In this document: positions 50,046 through 63,030 of the stretch, in pieces
Numbering within the stretch: the stretch's first letter is position 1
How the letters are laid out: each line of letters begins with the position of its first letter
Assembly: GCA_034766995.1 (NCBI GenBank)
Contig: CM068314.1
Span: forward strand, 15,987,701-16,051,700
Length of the DNA: 64,000 bases
Direction of reading: 5' to 3'
DNA from: Acanthacorydalis orientalis
Lineage: Eukaryota; Arthropoda; Insecta; Megaloptera; Corydalidae
The notes under the pieces: model-generated
Database searches by the model: none
Told to the model about the DNA's origin: nothing
What the model saw: only the letters and a program-made list of their open reading frames with translations
Position numbers and translations under genes: made by a program

Positions 50046-52958
50046 ATCACTTCGATGTTACTTGATTCTATAATGTTTCAATTCTCTGTGGGTGTTGATC
50101 TTAAAACATTTATGTGTTCAGCAATATTTGTTTCGTTTTAAACTCATTTACATGATAATAAAGTAAAAACATCCTTTTTTCAACGCAGATACACCTGTGC
50201 TTCTTTCAAAGGAAATGCTTTCAAATATGGGTAGATAGATTATTGAAATTGAAGAAAAAAAATATATTGTTTGATTATGGAAAGTGTGAAAATTTATGAA
50301 GAAAGAAAATTAGAAAACACATAAAATCTATAATAATAAAATAGTTAAAGAAAAATCCTGTATAAACAGCCATAGATACATAGAAACGATACGAATATCT
50401 CAATAAAGTAAACAAAAAATAATGATGTTTATGTGGGCTAGAAGAAAGTGAAAAACAATTATAATTGATGAGATATGATCGAAATAAAAATAGATCAGTC
50501 AGGAGAATAAAAATAATCTTAAAACATCTTTATCTGTAAAAACATGAAAAATTAAGAAGACTAGTTAACTATTAAAGTAATTATTTTAAAAGGTAAAACA
50601 GACTTTAAAAATAGTCATACATTAAGTCCATGTTTTTAAATAAAAGATAAAGGTGTAAAAAAAATAATTAAATTATGATAATTTAATAACGGTAGTAATT
50701 GTAATGTATGTTCTTTTAAACTTGTTCTTTTTTGAAATTTTATATTTTTCAAAAAGTCCGATAATTTTTAATATTTTAGAAGTGGAAATGACTGATTTCA
50801 ATATTCCAATTTTTGTAAACAAATAGTTAGCTACTGATAAATAATTGCATTGTTATATATTTAAAAAAGGTGACACTCAAGTATTTTTTATCAGCGATTA
50901 ACTCAGTTTTTAATATTAAATTAATTTGTAAAATCACATTAGTTGTAAATTAGCATTACCTTATTAATCTTAACTATTAATTTATATAATCTGCATAAGC
51001 AGATTATACAAATGTCTTCAGTGAAATAATTATAGAATAAATTAAATGTATTTATAATTTAATATAGATTAATAATAAAAATGTACAAGTTTCATAGAAA
51101 TACAATTCCTAGTAAGGAATCAAAAAATAGTTGTTTTAAATCTTAGAATAAAATTGTACTCTTTTTATAACTACATTTATATCATACTTAAATCCACCCA
51201 TTAACAAAAACACATATTTCTACCACTCAAACATTTTGTATTATTATTTTGTGATTATAATGCAGTTCTTTTATTTAATTTTTAAATTCTGCATTTTAGA
51301 ATACTCTTTTTCTGTTTCATATTTCAATTATACTATTTGCAAGAAATAATTTCATGTCTTTTCAATGTTTAGTTATAATTAAATTCTATTTTAGTCTTGT
51401 TTCTTAGAAACAGACAAGCAATGAAAGGATCAACTTCACAAGTTTTGCAAATAATTGAAAGTAACATGAAAGGACATCTTTTTTCTACCATTGTGCAAAA
51501 TCAAACATGTATCTGTCCAACTATTTCGCTTCAATGAAATTTCATTTATCTGTTAGTAACATTGATCTGTCTGTTATCTGTTGAAATATCGAAATTTACT
51601 GTTTCAGGAAGACATAGCTGTGAGTTTATTTCTATTTATTTTCTATCAGTGTCGATTTCTTACACTTACATGCACATATAAACATATTTGGTCTTTGACA
51701 GAATAAAAAAAATATAAGCGAATATTGAAGTAAATACGTCATTCAATTTATAAATCACAAGCATCAATTCTCTCACAAAAACCTCTCAAGAGAACTTTTT
51801 TTAAAAAAAATACAATAACTAATCTTTATAAGAAACTAATCTTTACAGAGACAAAAAATAAAAATATAAGTGTAAAAGATTTATAATTTGTTTCATAACT
51901 GCGTCCATGATTTGAATTGCTTATTTCTTTTTTTGAGGTCACTATGTATACTTTCCTTTTCCACAAAAAAGGAAAAAATATTGGTCAAAATTTGAAATGA
52001 ATTATTAGTTTTAGTTAGAAGCAGCATTAAAATAAAATGAACATTTTTAATTATTATTAATATTCATATTTTTTATTTTTTGTAATGTGTTGCTTTTAAC
52101 TTGTGTATTAAAAAAAATTATATAGTTTCATTTTATAATAAATTTTTTGTACCTATAAAAGAATATATTTTAATTTTCTAAGACACTGATATGTAAAAAT
52201 ATACTTCTTCAGAAAATTTATATAATTTTTTAAGAAATACATATGTAAATTAATATTATTATAATATTATTTCCATAAAATATATTAATCCGCCACTGTT
52301 TAATAAATATTTTACTATCTCATCGACTGACTGACTACTACAATGCTACCTTTGAAGATCAAAATAAATAAATTCTTAGTTCGTGGTTGTTGAAAAGTTG
52401 TATAAAACGTGTATGCGGGCGTCAAACTTAAAAAGCGTAACGTAAAGTTTTGAGGCTGTTTTTTTTGAAGTTATTGACTTGTTTCAGATAGGTAAGCGTG
52501 CATGTTTTCACTTCTAAAGTTGAAATATTCTTCTTTTATATAAACTTGTTTATTCAATACATATATATCTTAAAAAAATTATTTGTCGCGGAAAGTACGA
52601 CTCAGTGAATTCGATGTTTCAATAGATAACAATAGGCAGATCAGCATTTCTAACATGTAAATAAAATTTCTGGACTAATAGGAAATTGTTTTTCGAACTT
52701 TTTTTTATTAAAAAAACTCATCTAAGTTTTATTTCTATATATATACACACACATGTAAACGTATATATGATCGATTAAAGAAGATGTATAGCCAATGTTT
52801 TTTTTTTCTTGAAATGAAGTCACGTAAAAATGCAACTACGTCTCGTTCATCATAAAGTTAAGGGTCGATATAACCCTTGTGGTTTTATTGAACATTCACT
52901 TTCACGAATTCAAATGTATTTTTTATTGTCGGTTATTTGTTATTTATAGCTTAGAATA

Positions 52959-53016
52959 ACAATCAGTAAAATGACTAACAATAAATTAGTTTATTGTTAG
53001 TCATTTAACTTATTGT
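52959..53016. repeat. 58-base hairpin, near-perfect 27-bp arms
   Basis: The left arm 52959-52985 pairs with 52990-53016 around a TTAG loop with only two mismatches. The inner 17 base pairs (AAATGACTAACAATAAA and its complement) are perfect. The arms are not simple repeats. This could be a small-RNA precursor, a tiny palindromic element or a template-switch product. Confidence 0.85.
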
Positions 53017-53741
53017 AAAAAAATAGTTTTAAACGGTTGTTTAATTTTAAACAGACGAAGATTTATAGTGTTTTAAAAGGTGTTATATTAATATATTTAG
53101 GTTTTTATATAAATACAGTATATTTTTTAAATTATCAACTATGTTTCAGTTTATATTACACACACATATATATATATATATAAAGTCCAGTCTGTTTTTA
53201 TGCGTATCTTTTTAATGTGGTTTTGAAGTTATACGGTGCATATTTAATGAAAATTCGGGATTTCCCCGTTGTATATAGATATATGAGCTGTACGTTGTTT
53301 AAAGAATTTGAAATTTAAATTATTGTATTTTTAAAATGTATATTTTTTAATTTAAAATTTTAAACTGTTTTAATCATATTGTATCTACAATCGCTGAAAT
53401 AAGATCACAAACTTTAAATGACTTCTGATAAAAAAATGGAAAAATCATTGTTACTTTTCAAGAAAAATAAATGAATAAAGTTTTAAAACAAAATTATTTT
53501 AAGTTTTATATCAATTTCTTGCAGATTTTCAAAGGAATTTTGAGCCATTCTTATTTTTCTGAATTTTCATAATTTTTTTATGCTATCTAGGATTTATTTT
53601 AATTCATTGCTTTGGTTTTATATGATTTTAGAAAATTATAGAACGTGTCACTAATTTTTCAATGTAAGTTATGTTGTGTTTTTGCGATTTTTTATATGTA
53701 GTTTTCTGTGGAAAGTATCTACCGCATAAAAAAAGACTTCA

Positions 53742-53744
<3 letters not shown>

Positions 53745-53793
<49 letters not shown>

Positions 53794-53795
53794 AT
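53745..53795. repeat. (TA)n(TG)n microsatellite
   Basis: A TA run is followed by about nine TG units. Confidence 0.95.
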
Positions 53796-54480
53796 GTATG
53801 CATGTAAATGAACACATCTTAAAGATAAATATATTAATACATAATCATTCTAGTTATATACATATAACTATGAAAGAGTACGTGATAAACTCTTGTTTTC
53901 TTAGATTCCGTATCATAACAACCTCATAGAAAAATAAGAAAACAGCGTATTTTAAATATTACTCTAAATATATATTTAGAATAACAGGCATAATATCCAT
54001 TCACGTTTACTGTTTACAAGCGTACAGAACAATAGTTAGCTAACACCGCTGAATCTTGAGTACGGAAAACTCAATGGACCGCTTGTATGGTACATTTGTA
54101 GTCGTTAGATCGTATGAATAAAAATAACATAAGAGATTGCAGCTATTTAAATTCATGCGTATTTGATAGCTGAGAAACACTATTTATCTTCGATTTACAT
54201 TTTACATTCTAGGATGATGGTTTACTTCAACTCTTACCGTATCACAGTTTAAACTCTCGAGATACCTTTTTTTTGGTCAGCGAACCTTTTAAGATTGCTA
54301 TCATAAAAGTTTCTGTTCCATACAAAGTTTTCTCTTTGAATTGAATGTGATTCTCATATAGACTAGTATGTTTACATACATATATATATATATATATATA
54401 ACACATACACAATGTTAGAACTTATTTACAAGACCACTTTAAAATATATTTGAAATATCATTACTCACGTAAACATATTT

Positions 54481-54493
54481 GTGTGTGTGTGTG

Positions 54494-54548
<55 letters not shown>
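54481..54548. repeat. (GT)n(TA)n microsatellite
   Basis: GT units pass into two TA blocks separated by TACATA. Confidence 0.95.
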
Positions 54549-54552
<4 letters not shown>

Positions 54553-55199
54553 AACGAAAATTCAATATCAGAAACTTTGTTATTAGTGACTGACTAACGT
54601 AGACTTTCAATGCAAGCATCCATTTTTAGCTTTTACGTAAAGTTCTCATTATAAATGACTTTAAACGTGAAATATAGTTACAGTGAATATGTCGAGTATG
54701 TCGCATTTTCTTGTAGATGGAAATTATTGTTAAATAACCTTGCACCATGAAACGACGTTATGGATAGAAAAAGAGTAATAACGCTTTACGATCTTGTTCA
54801 TTTGTCTTCATATGCAACAAAGTTGCAGTTGTCGATAAATTTTATTATTGTTAAAAAATAAAAACACATTATAAAATGAATTTGTTTCAACAATTTCCTT
54901 ACACTGTTTGAAAAGGCTATAGTCAAATATTTGTAAGAAAATTGTCAATAATTATATTATTTTTAATCAATAAATAATCAGACTTAATTTTTAAGGTATA
55001 TGTAAGCGTATCTAAAATATCTTTCAGAGATTGTAAAATCGAATACGAAATGGAATATATTCAAAAAGAGAATATGATTTATATTGCTTGAAATGTTTGA
55101 TCAATGTGAACGTTATTGTTCCGAAAACGATCACATTATAAAATCACAAAAAAATAATGAAACCATATGACGTATTGATAAAGAGTATAAAATAATATT

Positions 55200-55745
55200 T
55201 TATTACATAAGATATTGAGTGCCATTAATGCCGTCGGGGGAATAAATGATTTTTACCCTGTGATTTACACACCCTGACAACTCCAGCATACATACAAATA
55301 ACGACATTTGAAACCTTTAAAAGTGACCTTTTTTAAACGAGGGCACATCACCCTTGTTCGCGAACATCACCCAATGGTCACTGATCCGTGAATACTTTTT
55401 GTACCCGTACCAGGATGAGAAAAAAATGCTGTGGCTATAGTTAGTGCGAATGTAAAGAGGCCAGTGGCCACTAAATTGAAGTCTTTTCCAAATAGTGTTA
55501 TCTTTCGTATTCGCTACGCTCGGTCTCAGTCTCGTTTTCCGTCTGTCCAATTAAACCCGCCACGCTTTGAGGTTATGTACACAGACATTCTAAAGGCGTA
55601 CGGTCGGAATAAGTGTCATTAATCGACACGGGTGGGTGGGTTCTGCGTCCATTTAGATTCTAGTGACCAGTAGAAAACTCATCTGAATGCCGTGATGTCG
55701 TATTAATGCCGCTGTTGTCCGAAGTATTTGTCAAAGATAGTTATT
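55200..55745. other. GC-richer island with overlapping unrecognised frames
   Basis: About 540 bases of balanced sequence. A 63-codon plus frame (55431-55622) and a 77-codon minus frame (55317-55550) overlap in it, and I recognise neither product. A high CG count and sharp boundaries make it a candidate conserved element or unidentified exon. Confidence 0.3.
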
Positions 55746-57140
55746 GTACGGAGATAAGATGTTTATTTACGAAAATATTTCAAATAGGAAAAAATAATTG
55801 ACATTACTGAGTTAAGTTGAAAGAAATAATATAAAAAGGTAATTTTTTTCAAATCAAACCATGCACTTTGAATCAAATAATTGAAAAATCTGCTATTTAC
55901 AAATAAACAATTTTAAATTATATGCTTTTAAACATATTATATCATTTTTTTTAAAAAACTAGATTTTAAAATTAGTCTAACGTTAATTTTAACAAATTTT
56001 GAAAATAATAGCAAAATAAAAAATATGCAATAATGCACTGATATAAAATTCGTAGTCTTACAAAAAATAAAATAAAATAAATACACTTAATATTTCAAAT
56101 AAGTAACTGCATGACGTAGAATTTCTGTTCAGCTTTTAGCGTATGTACATACATTAATTTCACAAGCTGCCCACGAATTGATATAACTTGTATAAAATAG
56201 TTTTTATTCAACGTTCGTAACCAAAAAAATGCATAACGTTGCCTCATTAAAAGCGGTTTAAAGTTGTTTTTTGAATCTTTCTTCAGATATAAAACACATG
56301 GCACAAAGTTTCCATGACTTACGAATGCAAAGAATACTTTAAAATTCGTTCCTGTCTTTTAATGACTATTTAGAACACTATTTAAAAAGTAAAAAACTTA
56401 TTTAAGCGCGAAAAGAATTAGATATGAGACTTTAATATGAGGATATTAGAGTAATAATTTTTTTAAAAAAATTCACTATGTTTTTTTTAAAACTAAGTTC
56501 TTTATAAATTATTCCATAATTAAAGAAATTATCACAAAACATAGATTTTACTAAAAGCACAGTTTTTCTGTTAAAACTTGTAATTAATGTTAAATAATGA
56601 TTATTTTTTCTAGTTTTTATAACTCATTTTAACAAATAGCTTGTAAAATTTTACTATATTAAATATAAATTTATATTAACCATTTATTTATAATGAATCT
56701 ATTTTGTTAGTTAATGAATAAATTGAACATTTATTCATCTATCAGATAATTTTTCTAATTTATATAAAGAAATAAATACATAATAAATGTTTAGCCATAG
56801 AAAGGTACGTATTTACTTTAATTTTAAAAATAATTATATTTATTAAATTCTTAATAAGTCAGTTTAATTAAGTGTTCAATTAATTATATTATAATTTTAT
56901 AGGTTTTTACCTTTTGGGAACCTTAAAAAAATCAAAACTTGAATCTTTGTAATATAATTGAAAATAATTTTGACTTTTATTTAAAGCTATTTTATTAAGA
57001 AAATAATTTTAAATATTTTTTTTGTTTTTAGAAAAAAAACGTGATTATATATATATATATATATATATCATGAAATATAGAATATACATGTTTATATATT
57101 TACAATATTTATGTAAAAAAGGACACATCGTATATAGCTC

Positions 57141-57311
57141 TTATATTGAATAGAACTCATCAAACTTTTCTGTTGTGATCTCATTTGCTGGTAGTAAATC
57201 TGATTCGTGTAAGATTGACTTTATATAACTCCCAGCAGGTAGTTTTCCTCCGAGTGTTCCATCAATCAACCTTTTTATTGTTCTTTCTGTACTTGTTCTG
57301 TTTATTCTTTC
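57141..57311 (-). other. Protein-like minus-strand frame, 56 codons, unrecognised
   Basis: From a TAG at 57312-57314 to a TAA at 57141-57143 the minus strand encodes 56 residues with a normal, hydrophilic composition: 'ERTIKRLIDGTLGGKLPAG', 'YIKSILHESDLLPANEI', 'TTEKFDEFY'. The frame can be followed a little upstream through one stop ('RTNAFTVIKQ'), as expected for a decayed coding sequence. There is no convincing acceptor immediately before it. It could be the C-terminus of an unidentified transposon protein or a terminal host exon on the opposite strand. The plus strand is also open here but reads as a leucine/phenylalanine-rich artefact. Confidence 0.3.
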
Positions 57312-57775
57312 CTACTGTTTGATCACTGTGAATGCATTTGTTCGTCAATTTAAAGATTGCACATAAAATGTAAGATGTCTGGAATCGAAACAAGTAGTTT
57401 GTGTTGCGGAGTATTTGTAGTCTGCACAATCGTGGTTATGTAGAAATGTAAATAAATTAGTATATTGTATGGAATCTTTTATGTAAGAATTTACTAATAT
57501 GTGATATTTAATTGAATAAATATATCTTATTAAATAAATTATTAAATTAAATAAACATATTATAATTAATATAATACTACATCATTAATAATTAATCTAC
57601 ATCATTAATATAATATTTATTTAAATAAAGATTTTAATAAACAAGATTCATTTCTTATATAAATTTATGTATTTGTGTATATTTGTAATAATATACTTAA
57701 TTGAAAAAAAATATTTATTAAAAAACGCTGCATGTAATTATTTTCATATTTTATTATAATTGAGAAATGTATATA

Positions 57776-57789
57776 CACACACACAAATA

Positions 57790-57823
<34 letters not shown>
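57776..57823. repeat. (CA)n(TA)n microsatellite
   Basis: A few CA units are followed by a TA run of about 19 units. Confidence 0.9.
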
Positions 57824-57827
<4 letters not shown>

Positions 57828-58167
57828 CATAATATGAATATAATCTGTAATATTCGTATTTTCCATGATTCATGTTTCCATTAAATTAACTTTCTTATTA
57901 AGTTTATGTTAGAATACTTAATTTAACAAAATTTTCAGACATTTAGTATAATCGTCTTCTTAATGACAATGACATAATAGAAAACGAAACCGGATAGAAT
58001 GTTTTATTTTATTGATATCGTATTTTAGGAATGGTTAAATTTAAGTCTTGTATGATTTAGCATATTAACTACTTGAAATTTTATTTCTGCATAAAAGCAT
58101 GCATATTAATTCAATTGTAAGTTATTTAATCGTAAAATGTTTTTTATTGTTGTTTTTAATCTCATGT

Positions 58168-58212
58168 TCTCTCTCTCTCTCTCTATATATATTTACATAC
58201 ATACATACATAC

Positions 58213-58250
<38 letters not shown>
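58168..58250. repeat. (TC)n(TACA)n(TA)n compound microsatellite
   Basis: TC units, then TACA tetramers, then a TA run. Confidence 0.95.
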
Positions 58251-58254
<4 letters not shown>

Positions 58255-59963
58255 GATTATAATAATAATAATTATTAGTACACCTATCTAAGGCGGACAA
58301 TCCTGGTGGTATTTATAAAAGGAAAGCTATGTTTATGTCAAAACCACAAGATAAATAAAATTTTATTCGTGACCATATTTTCTATTTTTATCCTTCAAAA
58401 CGATTTTTCATTCCTTTCTAAAAGAATAAAATTCATAAACGTCAAATTGTGTAATAAAATAAATATTTCAATAAATTTTAATACAAATGCAAAACGTATA
58501 AAATTTAGAAAAGTATTATTCATTTTATTAGTAATATTAAAATAATTTCATTTACTGTTTCATAAATGATGATATATAGGTTTTGTTGTCAAAATAACTT
58601 TTGTTATTTTTCTTTTCACATTTACTTTCGATGGCGGTAAGAAAAAATATTTTTTCAGGAAAATAAGATGCATCTTCTGGTTTATTATAGAGTATAGTTA
58701 AATGTGGTTTAGTAAACAATATGTTCGGAATTTAATTCTCAGTGTTTATTACAAACGAAAATTATTTCGTATAGATTTTTTTACTTTTCATTTAATTAAG
58801 CGAGCTTTATATAACTGGAACCCCTATACGATGATTGCAACTTCTCAAGGGCAGCAATTATTAATTTCAGATACGCGGTATTAAGGCATGAATATATAAA
58901 TTATATTAATTATATGTAGGTACAAAAAGTATTACATTTCCTTAGGGAACACATATTACTGTATAAAAATTATAATAATGATATTTACCGTAGTAAGGTC
59001 TTTTACTATTCATTTATTCTTATTTCGCAGTTCAATGTATGCAAAATTTGAATTTTTAAACTATACTAATTTCATATTAAATAAAATATTTGATCATAAA
59101 TTTACATTAGATTATTGCAATCTCTGATCTAAATCGTGATACTATTTCTATGGTAGTCACGAAAATGTTCCACCTTATGTGAATTAAATTTAACTATGCT
59201 ACGACAAGAGAACCAAATGGCACAGTTTACGGGTCTAGAGCTCTGAACTCTATAGTAATCCAGTTATATATTTTGAGAATCAATGGGCCAGTGCTTAAAT
59301 GATTGTCATAGCATGGCAATTGTCAAGGACTGTCACAGCATTGCATTAACAATGTATTGTTGACCAATCTTACATTAATTTTAATTGTAATTTCTGCTCA
59401 CTTATCTCTTATTAAAAATAAAATTAGTTATTTTCAATCAAGTTGACATTTACAAATCTTTTTTGTAATATTGACATTTTTTAGTAACTAAATCATCTTA
59501 ACTTGTTTTTTTATTAAAATATTTTAATACCTTTTATATGAATATTGTATTTTGGAATCATTTTAGAAGGTAAATAACGTATTTGCAAAGAAATTTAAAT
59601 ACTGAAATTATGGAATATTGTATAGTATGAAAATTGAGTAAATTCATAGGAATGAATAAGAACTGAATAAAAAAAAGCATTATGTTATTTACTGTTTAGT
59701 ATCGTTCATATTTTATACCAGACATCGTTCATTACCAAGAATGTTCTTTTCCTATGACTTAAATCTAACAAACTTAGCAACGCAATTGATAGAATAGCAT
59801 GTGTTGATGTAAAACACAAACAACAAAACAATCTCTTTTCTAAGAAAATAGAGCACAGTATTATTCTTCTCGAAATATTGTTCAAGAATCAATCTTTATT
59901 ATGGTGTGAAATAAATATATAACGAAACTTTTGATACTTAATAATTAATCAGAAGTTTTTGTA

Positions 59964-60130
59964 TTAGGTTGGTAGGAAAATAATTGCGGTGTTTGTTTTC
60001 TGAATTCTGACCTTAATGTTGTTCAAGGAAAATTTCATTACATCGCGTTCATTTTTATACCATTTAAAGTGCATTTTCCGGTGTGTATTTTAGTAACATT
60101 GACTATGGTTTTATTATTAATTTTGGTTTA
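59964..60130 (+). mobile_element. Mariner 5' end fragment, same family as 41059
   Basis: Begins TTAGGTTGGTAGGAAAAT just after a TA at 59962-59963. It aligns with the first about 165 bases of the 41059 element, including 'AAAGTGCATTT' and 'GGTTTTATTATTAATTTT'. Similarity stops near 60130, before the transposase start, so only the terminal repeat and 5' untranslated part remain. Confidence 0.85.
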
Positions 60131-60919
60131 AATTTGAAAGGAAATGTATTTTTTCATCATTAATAGGTTATTTTTTAAGATCAAGATTTTTTATTACAGC
60201 TTGAAAACTTCTCAAATCAGTTTTTAATTTGTAAAATTTTTTGAGAAATAACTGTTTTTGTTATAAAAAATTTATTAATGCATTATAATAAATTTATTAA
60301 TTTTAAAATCTAAGAATGTAATTAACTGTCTAAAAACCTAAGTATTGAAAATGATTATAATTTAAGTAATGGAAGATAAAAAAGTACAAAAATACTTATT
60401 TGTTATTCGCTTTTAATATTTAAATATAACAATATTTTTAAATCCGAATTTTATAAGAATTATTGTAATTAATAAAATAAATGTAGAAGCGAAATTGTGA
60501 TTGATTTCTAAATTTACTTGTCATATTCTTTGTTTCTCATTGCAAAATTATTTTATTATATTTGATATTTGATTTCAAAATAGAGCTTAAATTTACTTTA
60601 TGAATTTTTCGAATATTTATATTATTTCATTTAAAATTCCCTAGAAATTTTGTTGGCAATTTAAAATAAATTCAGTATTAAGGTATTTGATATTTTCAGA
60701 AAGTCAGAAAGTTATATCTTAAAGTTAATAAGAGATTAAATTAAATTGGTAATTTAGTAAAAGACTTGCTTCGAATTTATATTTCTTTTTAGTAAAATTC
60801 GTTTGAAAAGAGTGCAGCAACTTAAATTTAAAAATTAAATATCCGGATTAAACGACGCTTTATTTAATTATATTTGGAAATTTTTTTGATGTTTCAAATA
60901 ACATCAGAACTCTTAGCCT
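60131..60919. other. AT-rich non-coding DNA
   Basis: No gene, repeat array or element recognised. Confidence 0.6.
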
Positions 60920-61310
60920 TGCGTACAATTAGATTTCACAGGTGAGAGACAACCGGCGCTTGTAATTTATACGTCTAATCTCGTATACCGGCGACACGGC
61001 CGTGCTCGTAATATATGTAATTTCAATTTTATCACGTCCGCGTGCAGTTTTTGCTGTCGGAAAAAGTTAAACGACACATTGAATTATCGACTTAACGGAC
61101 TGCGGTAATGCTATATTCTACTCGGTCCTTCGTACGTGTCGTGACGTACATTGCGTTAACAATATGTGAGTTGTGCTTGCTTCGTGAATATTGCTCTCGT
61201 TTCTGAAAACCGTTATTGTTATTAATGTGATATATTTTACTGAAAAAATGCACCGGTACTCTTTTTTCATATAACTCATACAGACCCATACGCTCCATAC
61301 ATATGTATAC
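60920..61310. other. GC-rich island, candidate regulatory DNA
   Basis: A sharply GC-richer block with ACCGGCG, CGGCGACACGGCCG and CACGTCCGCGTGCAG alternating with TAATTTATACG and ATTTTATCACG, a mix common in arthropod enhancers. A 68-codon minus frame (61092-61298) crosses part of it without recognisable motifs. It is immediately upstream of a mariner remnant. Confidence 0.3.
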
Positions 61311-61427
61311 TCGTATATTTGTTCACCTAATGTAAAAATTAATTCTGTGGCTTTAAATTGAATCAGTCACAGCTTTGTTTTAGATGAAAATATTTCCTCG
61401 TCGTTTTAGAATTTTCGAGTGCTAACC

Positions 61428-61832
61428 TTAGTACATATTTAAAACACTTTATTTTAGCTAAGCAGTTGACATAACCCTACAAAATAGTATTGAACACGAT
61501 GGAGTTCGAAAAGCAGCATATTAGGCATTGCATACTTTTCTCATTCCGGTTAAAAAAATGCTACTTAAGCTGCGGTAATGATTTATTCAGCTATGTGGAA
61601 AGTGTTGTGATGTATAAAACATACAAAAAATGTTAAAACAGTGGAAGAGATTCGAAAATTAATTACGAATTCATCGACTCAAAGCTGTCATCTTTTGTTC
61701 GACAAGGAATTCATCAGATAGAGCAAAGTTATATAATATAATGGTGGATATTTTGAAAATTGAAAGAGAATGAATTTTTCCGTAAACATTCAATTTCTAT
61801 AAAAGAGGCATCGAATTTATTAGTACATCTAA
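61428..61832 (+). mobile_element. Internally deleted mariner, same family as 6716-6929
   Basis: An ATG at 61499 opens 'MEFEKQHIRHCILFSFR', the KQHIRHC-x-LFEFR start of a mariner transposase. After a frameshift comes 'KNAT*AAVMIYSA' (family KNATEAA block). The central catalytic part is then missing. The C-terminus follows from about 61633 ('VKTVEEIRKLI', 'SKVI*YNGGYFEN') to a TGA at 61761-61763. The right end GTACATCTAA stops at 61832 before a TA. The left end TTAG at about 61428 is only weakly similar and has no clear TA, so that boundary is tentative. Residual length is about 405 bp. Confidence 0.8.
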
Positions 61833-62217
61833 TAATATGTGTAATAAATAATCTAATAAACCCTTGAACTTTTTATTAAAAACTTATACTTTTTAATTTT
61901 CACTTTAAAATCATAAATATCTTCTTATCAGAAAATCTTTAACATTTTAGGTGACACATGTGAATAAAATGTCAGTACAGAATGTTCGTTTTTCACCAAC
62001 TAATTAGTGTTTTAATTTTTATACTATTTATCTATTTCATCTTTGAAGTTACTCAAAATAAACAAAACAATATTTAAAGGAAAAACGTAAATAGAGGGTT
62101 AGAGGTCTAATTATAAGGTTATTTATGATCTAGAATGTTAAACAGAATGAAAAAAAACATTTTTACACATATAAATCATTTATAAAATATAAATGTTTCA
62201 AATATGTCAATGTTTAA

Positions 62218-62221
<4 letters not shown>

Positions 62222-62310
<89 letters not shown>
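62222..62310. repeat. (TC)n(TA)n compound microsatellite
   Basis: About 14 TC units followed by about 30 TA units, the same arrangement and orientation as 23938-23996. Confidence 0.95.
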
Positions 62311-62314
<4 letters not shown>

Positions 62315-62996
62315 TATACACTAAGGGGCTTCGACATATTCATACATGAACTGAAAGAAACAATAAACATATTTTTTAAAACTATTGTCTATATAATTAT
62401 TATCACAGATATATTGCAACGTAGTCGTTATATATATATATATATATATAAGTTTTATAGTTAAATTTTGTTTTTAAGGAATTAATTTTTTATATAAATC
62501 GAAAATTTATTTATATGATGTACTACTCCTATGTATGAGTCCTGACGGCCACTTGTATCTACAATTATTTTACAAGTTTGAGTTTTAATATCTTCAAGTA
62601 GATTTTGAACTAAAATTACTAAGGTAAATTCTAATATTAACTGAATATGCGGAGAATAGAGAAAATGAATTTATACAGCCTGTAAGATTCACACAAAACA
62701 GTGAAGAGAGGTATACAGGAAAACATAATAAAGACCGGTTATGCTGTTTTATAAATTGACCTAATTTATTTTCTATCTATTCATAATTGATTTTTGTACG
62801 AGGAAAATATAATTTAGTATTTCTATATACGTGTTTATTTTATTTTTATACTGTATCGAGTTCAAAAAAATATTAGAATGTAAAAGTATTTTTTTTTATT
62901 ATTGATTTATAATGAATGAATAAAAATATAATTAGATGAAAAAACCTATTATAAAATTAATAAATAAAAATTAGAAATATTTTTAATAAAATACTA

Positions 62997-63030
<34 letters not shown>

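Larger units (their letters stand above)
50046..55199. other. AT-rich non-coding DNA
   Basis: No gene is supported. It holds a strong hairpin (52959-53016), TA microsatellites (53745-53795, 54378-54400, 54481-54548) and two less AT-biased patches at 54000-54330 and 54600-54850. The latter includes the small palindrome TGCAACAAAGTTGCA. Confidence 0.55.
55746..59963. other. AT-rich non-coding DNA
   Basis: Contains microsatellites (57045-57069, 57776-57823, 58168-58250), a protein-like minus frame (57141-57311) and a mildly GC-richer stretch at 59140-59380. The frames at 58306-58545 and 58702-58884 are AT-rich, low in complexity and unassigned. Confidence 0.5.

Noticed and set aside
50189..50230. 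Possible 42-base third exon of the CUB-EGF gene after a good acceptor (TTTTTTCAACGCAG), phase-compatible, reading RYTCASFKGNAFKY.
   Set aside because: It would put only three residues between cysteines 3 and 4 of EGF module 2 and lacks the required C-x-C pair. The donor (GG|GTAGAT) is weak.
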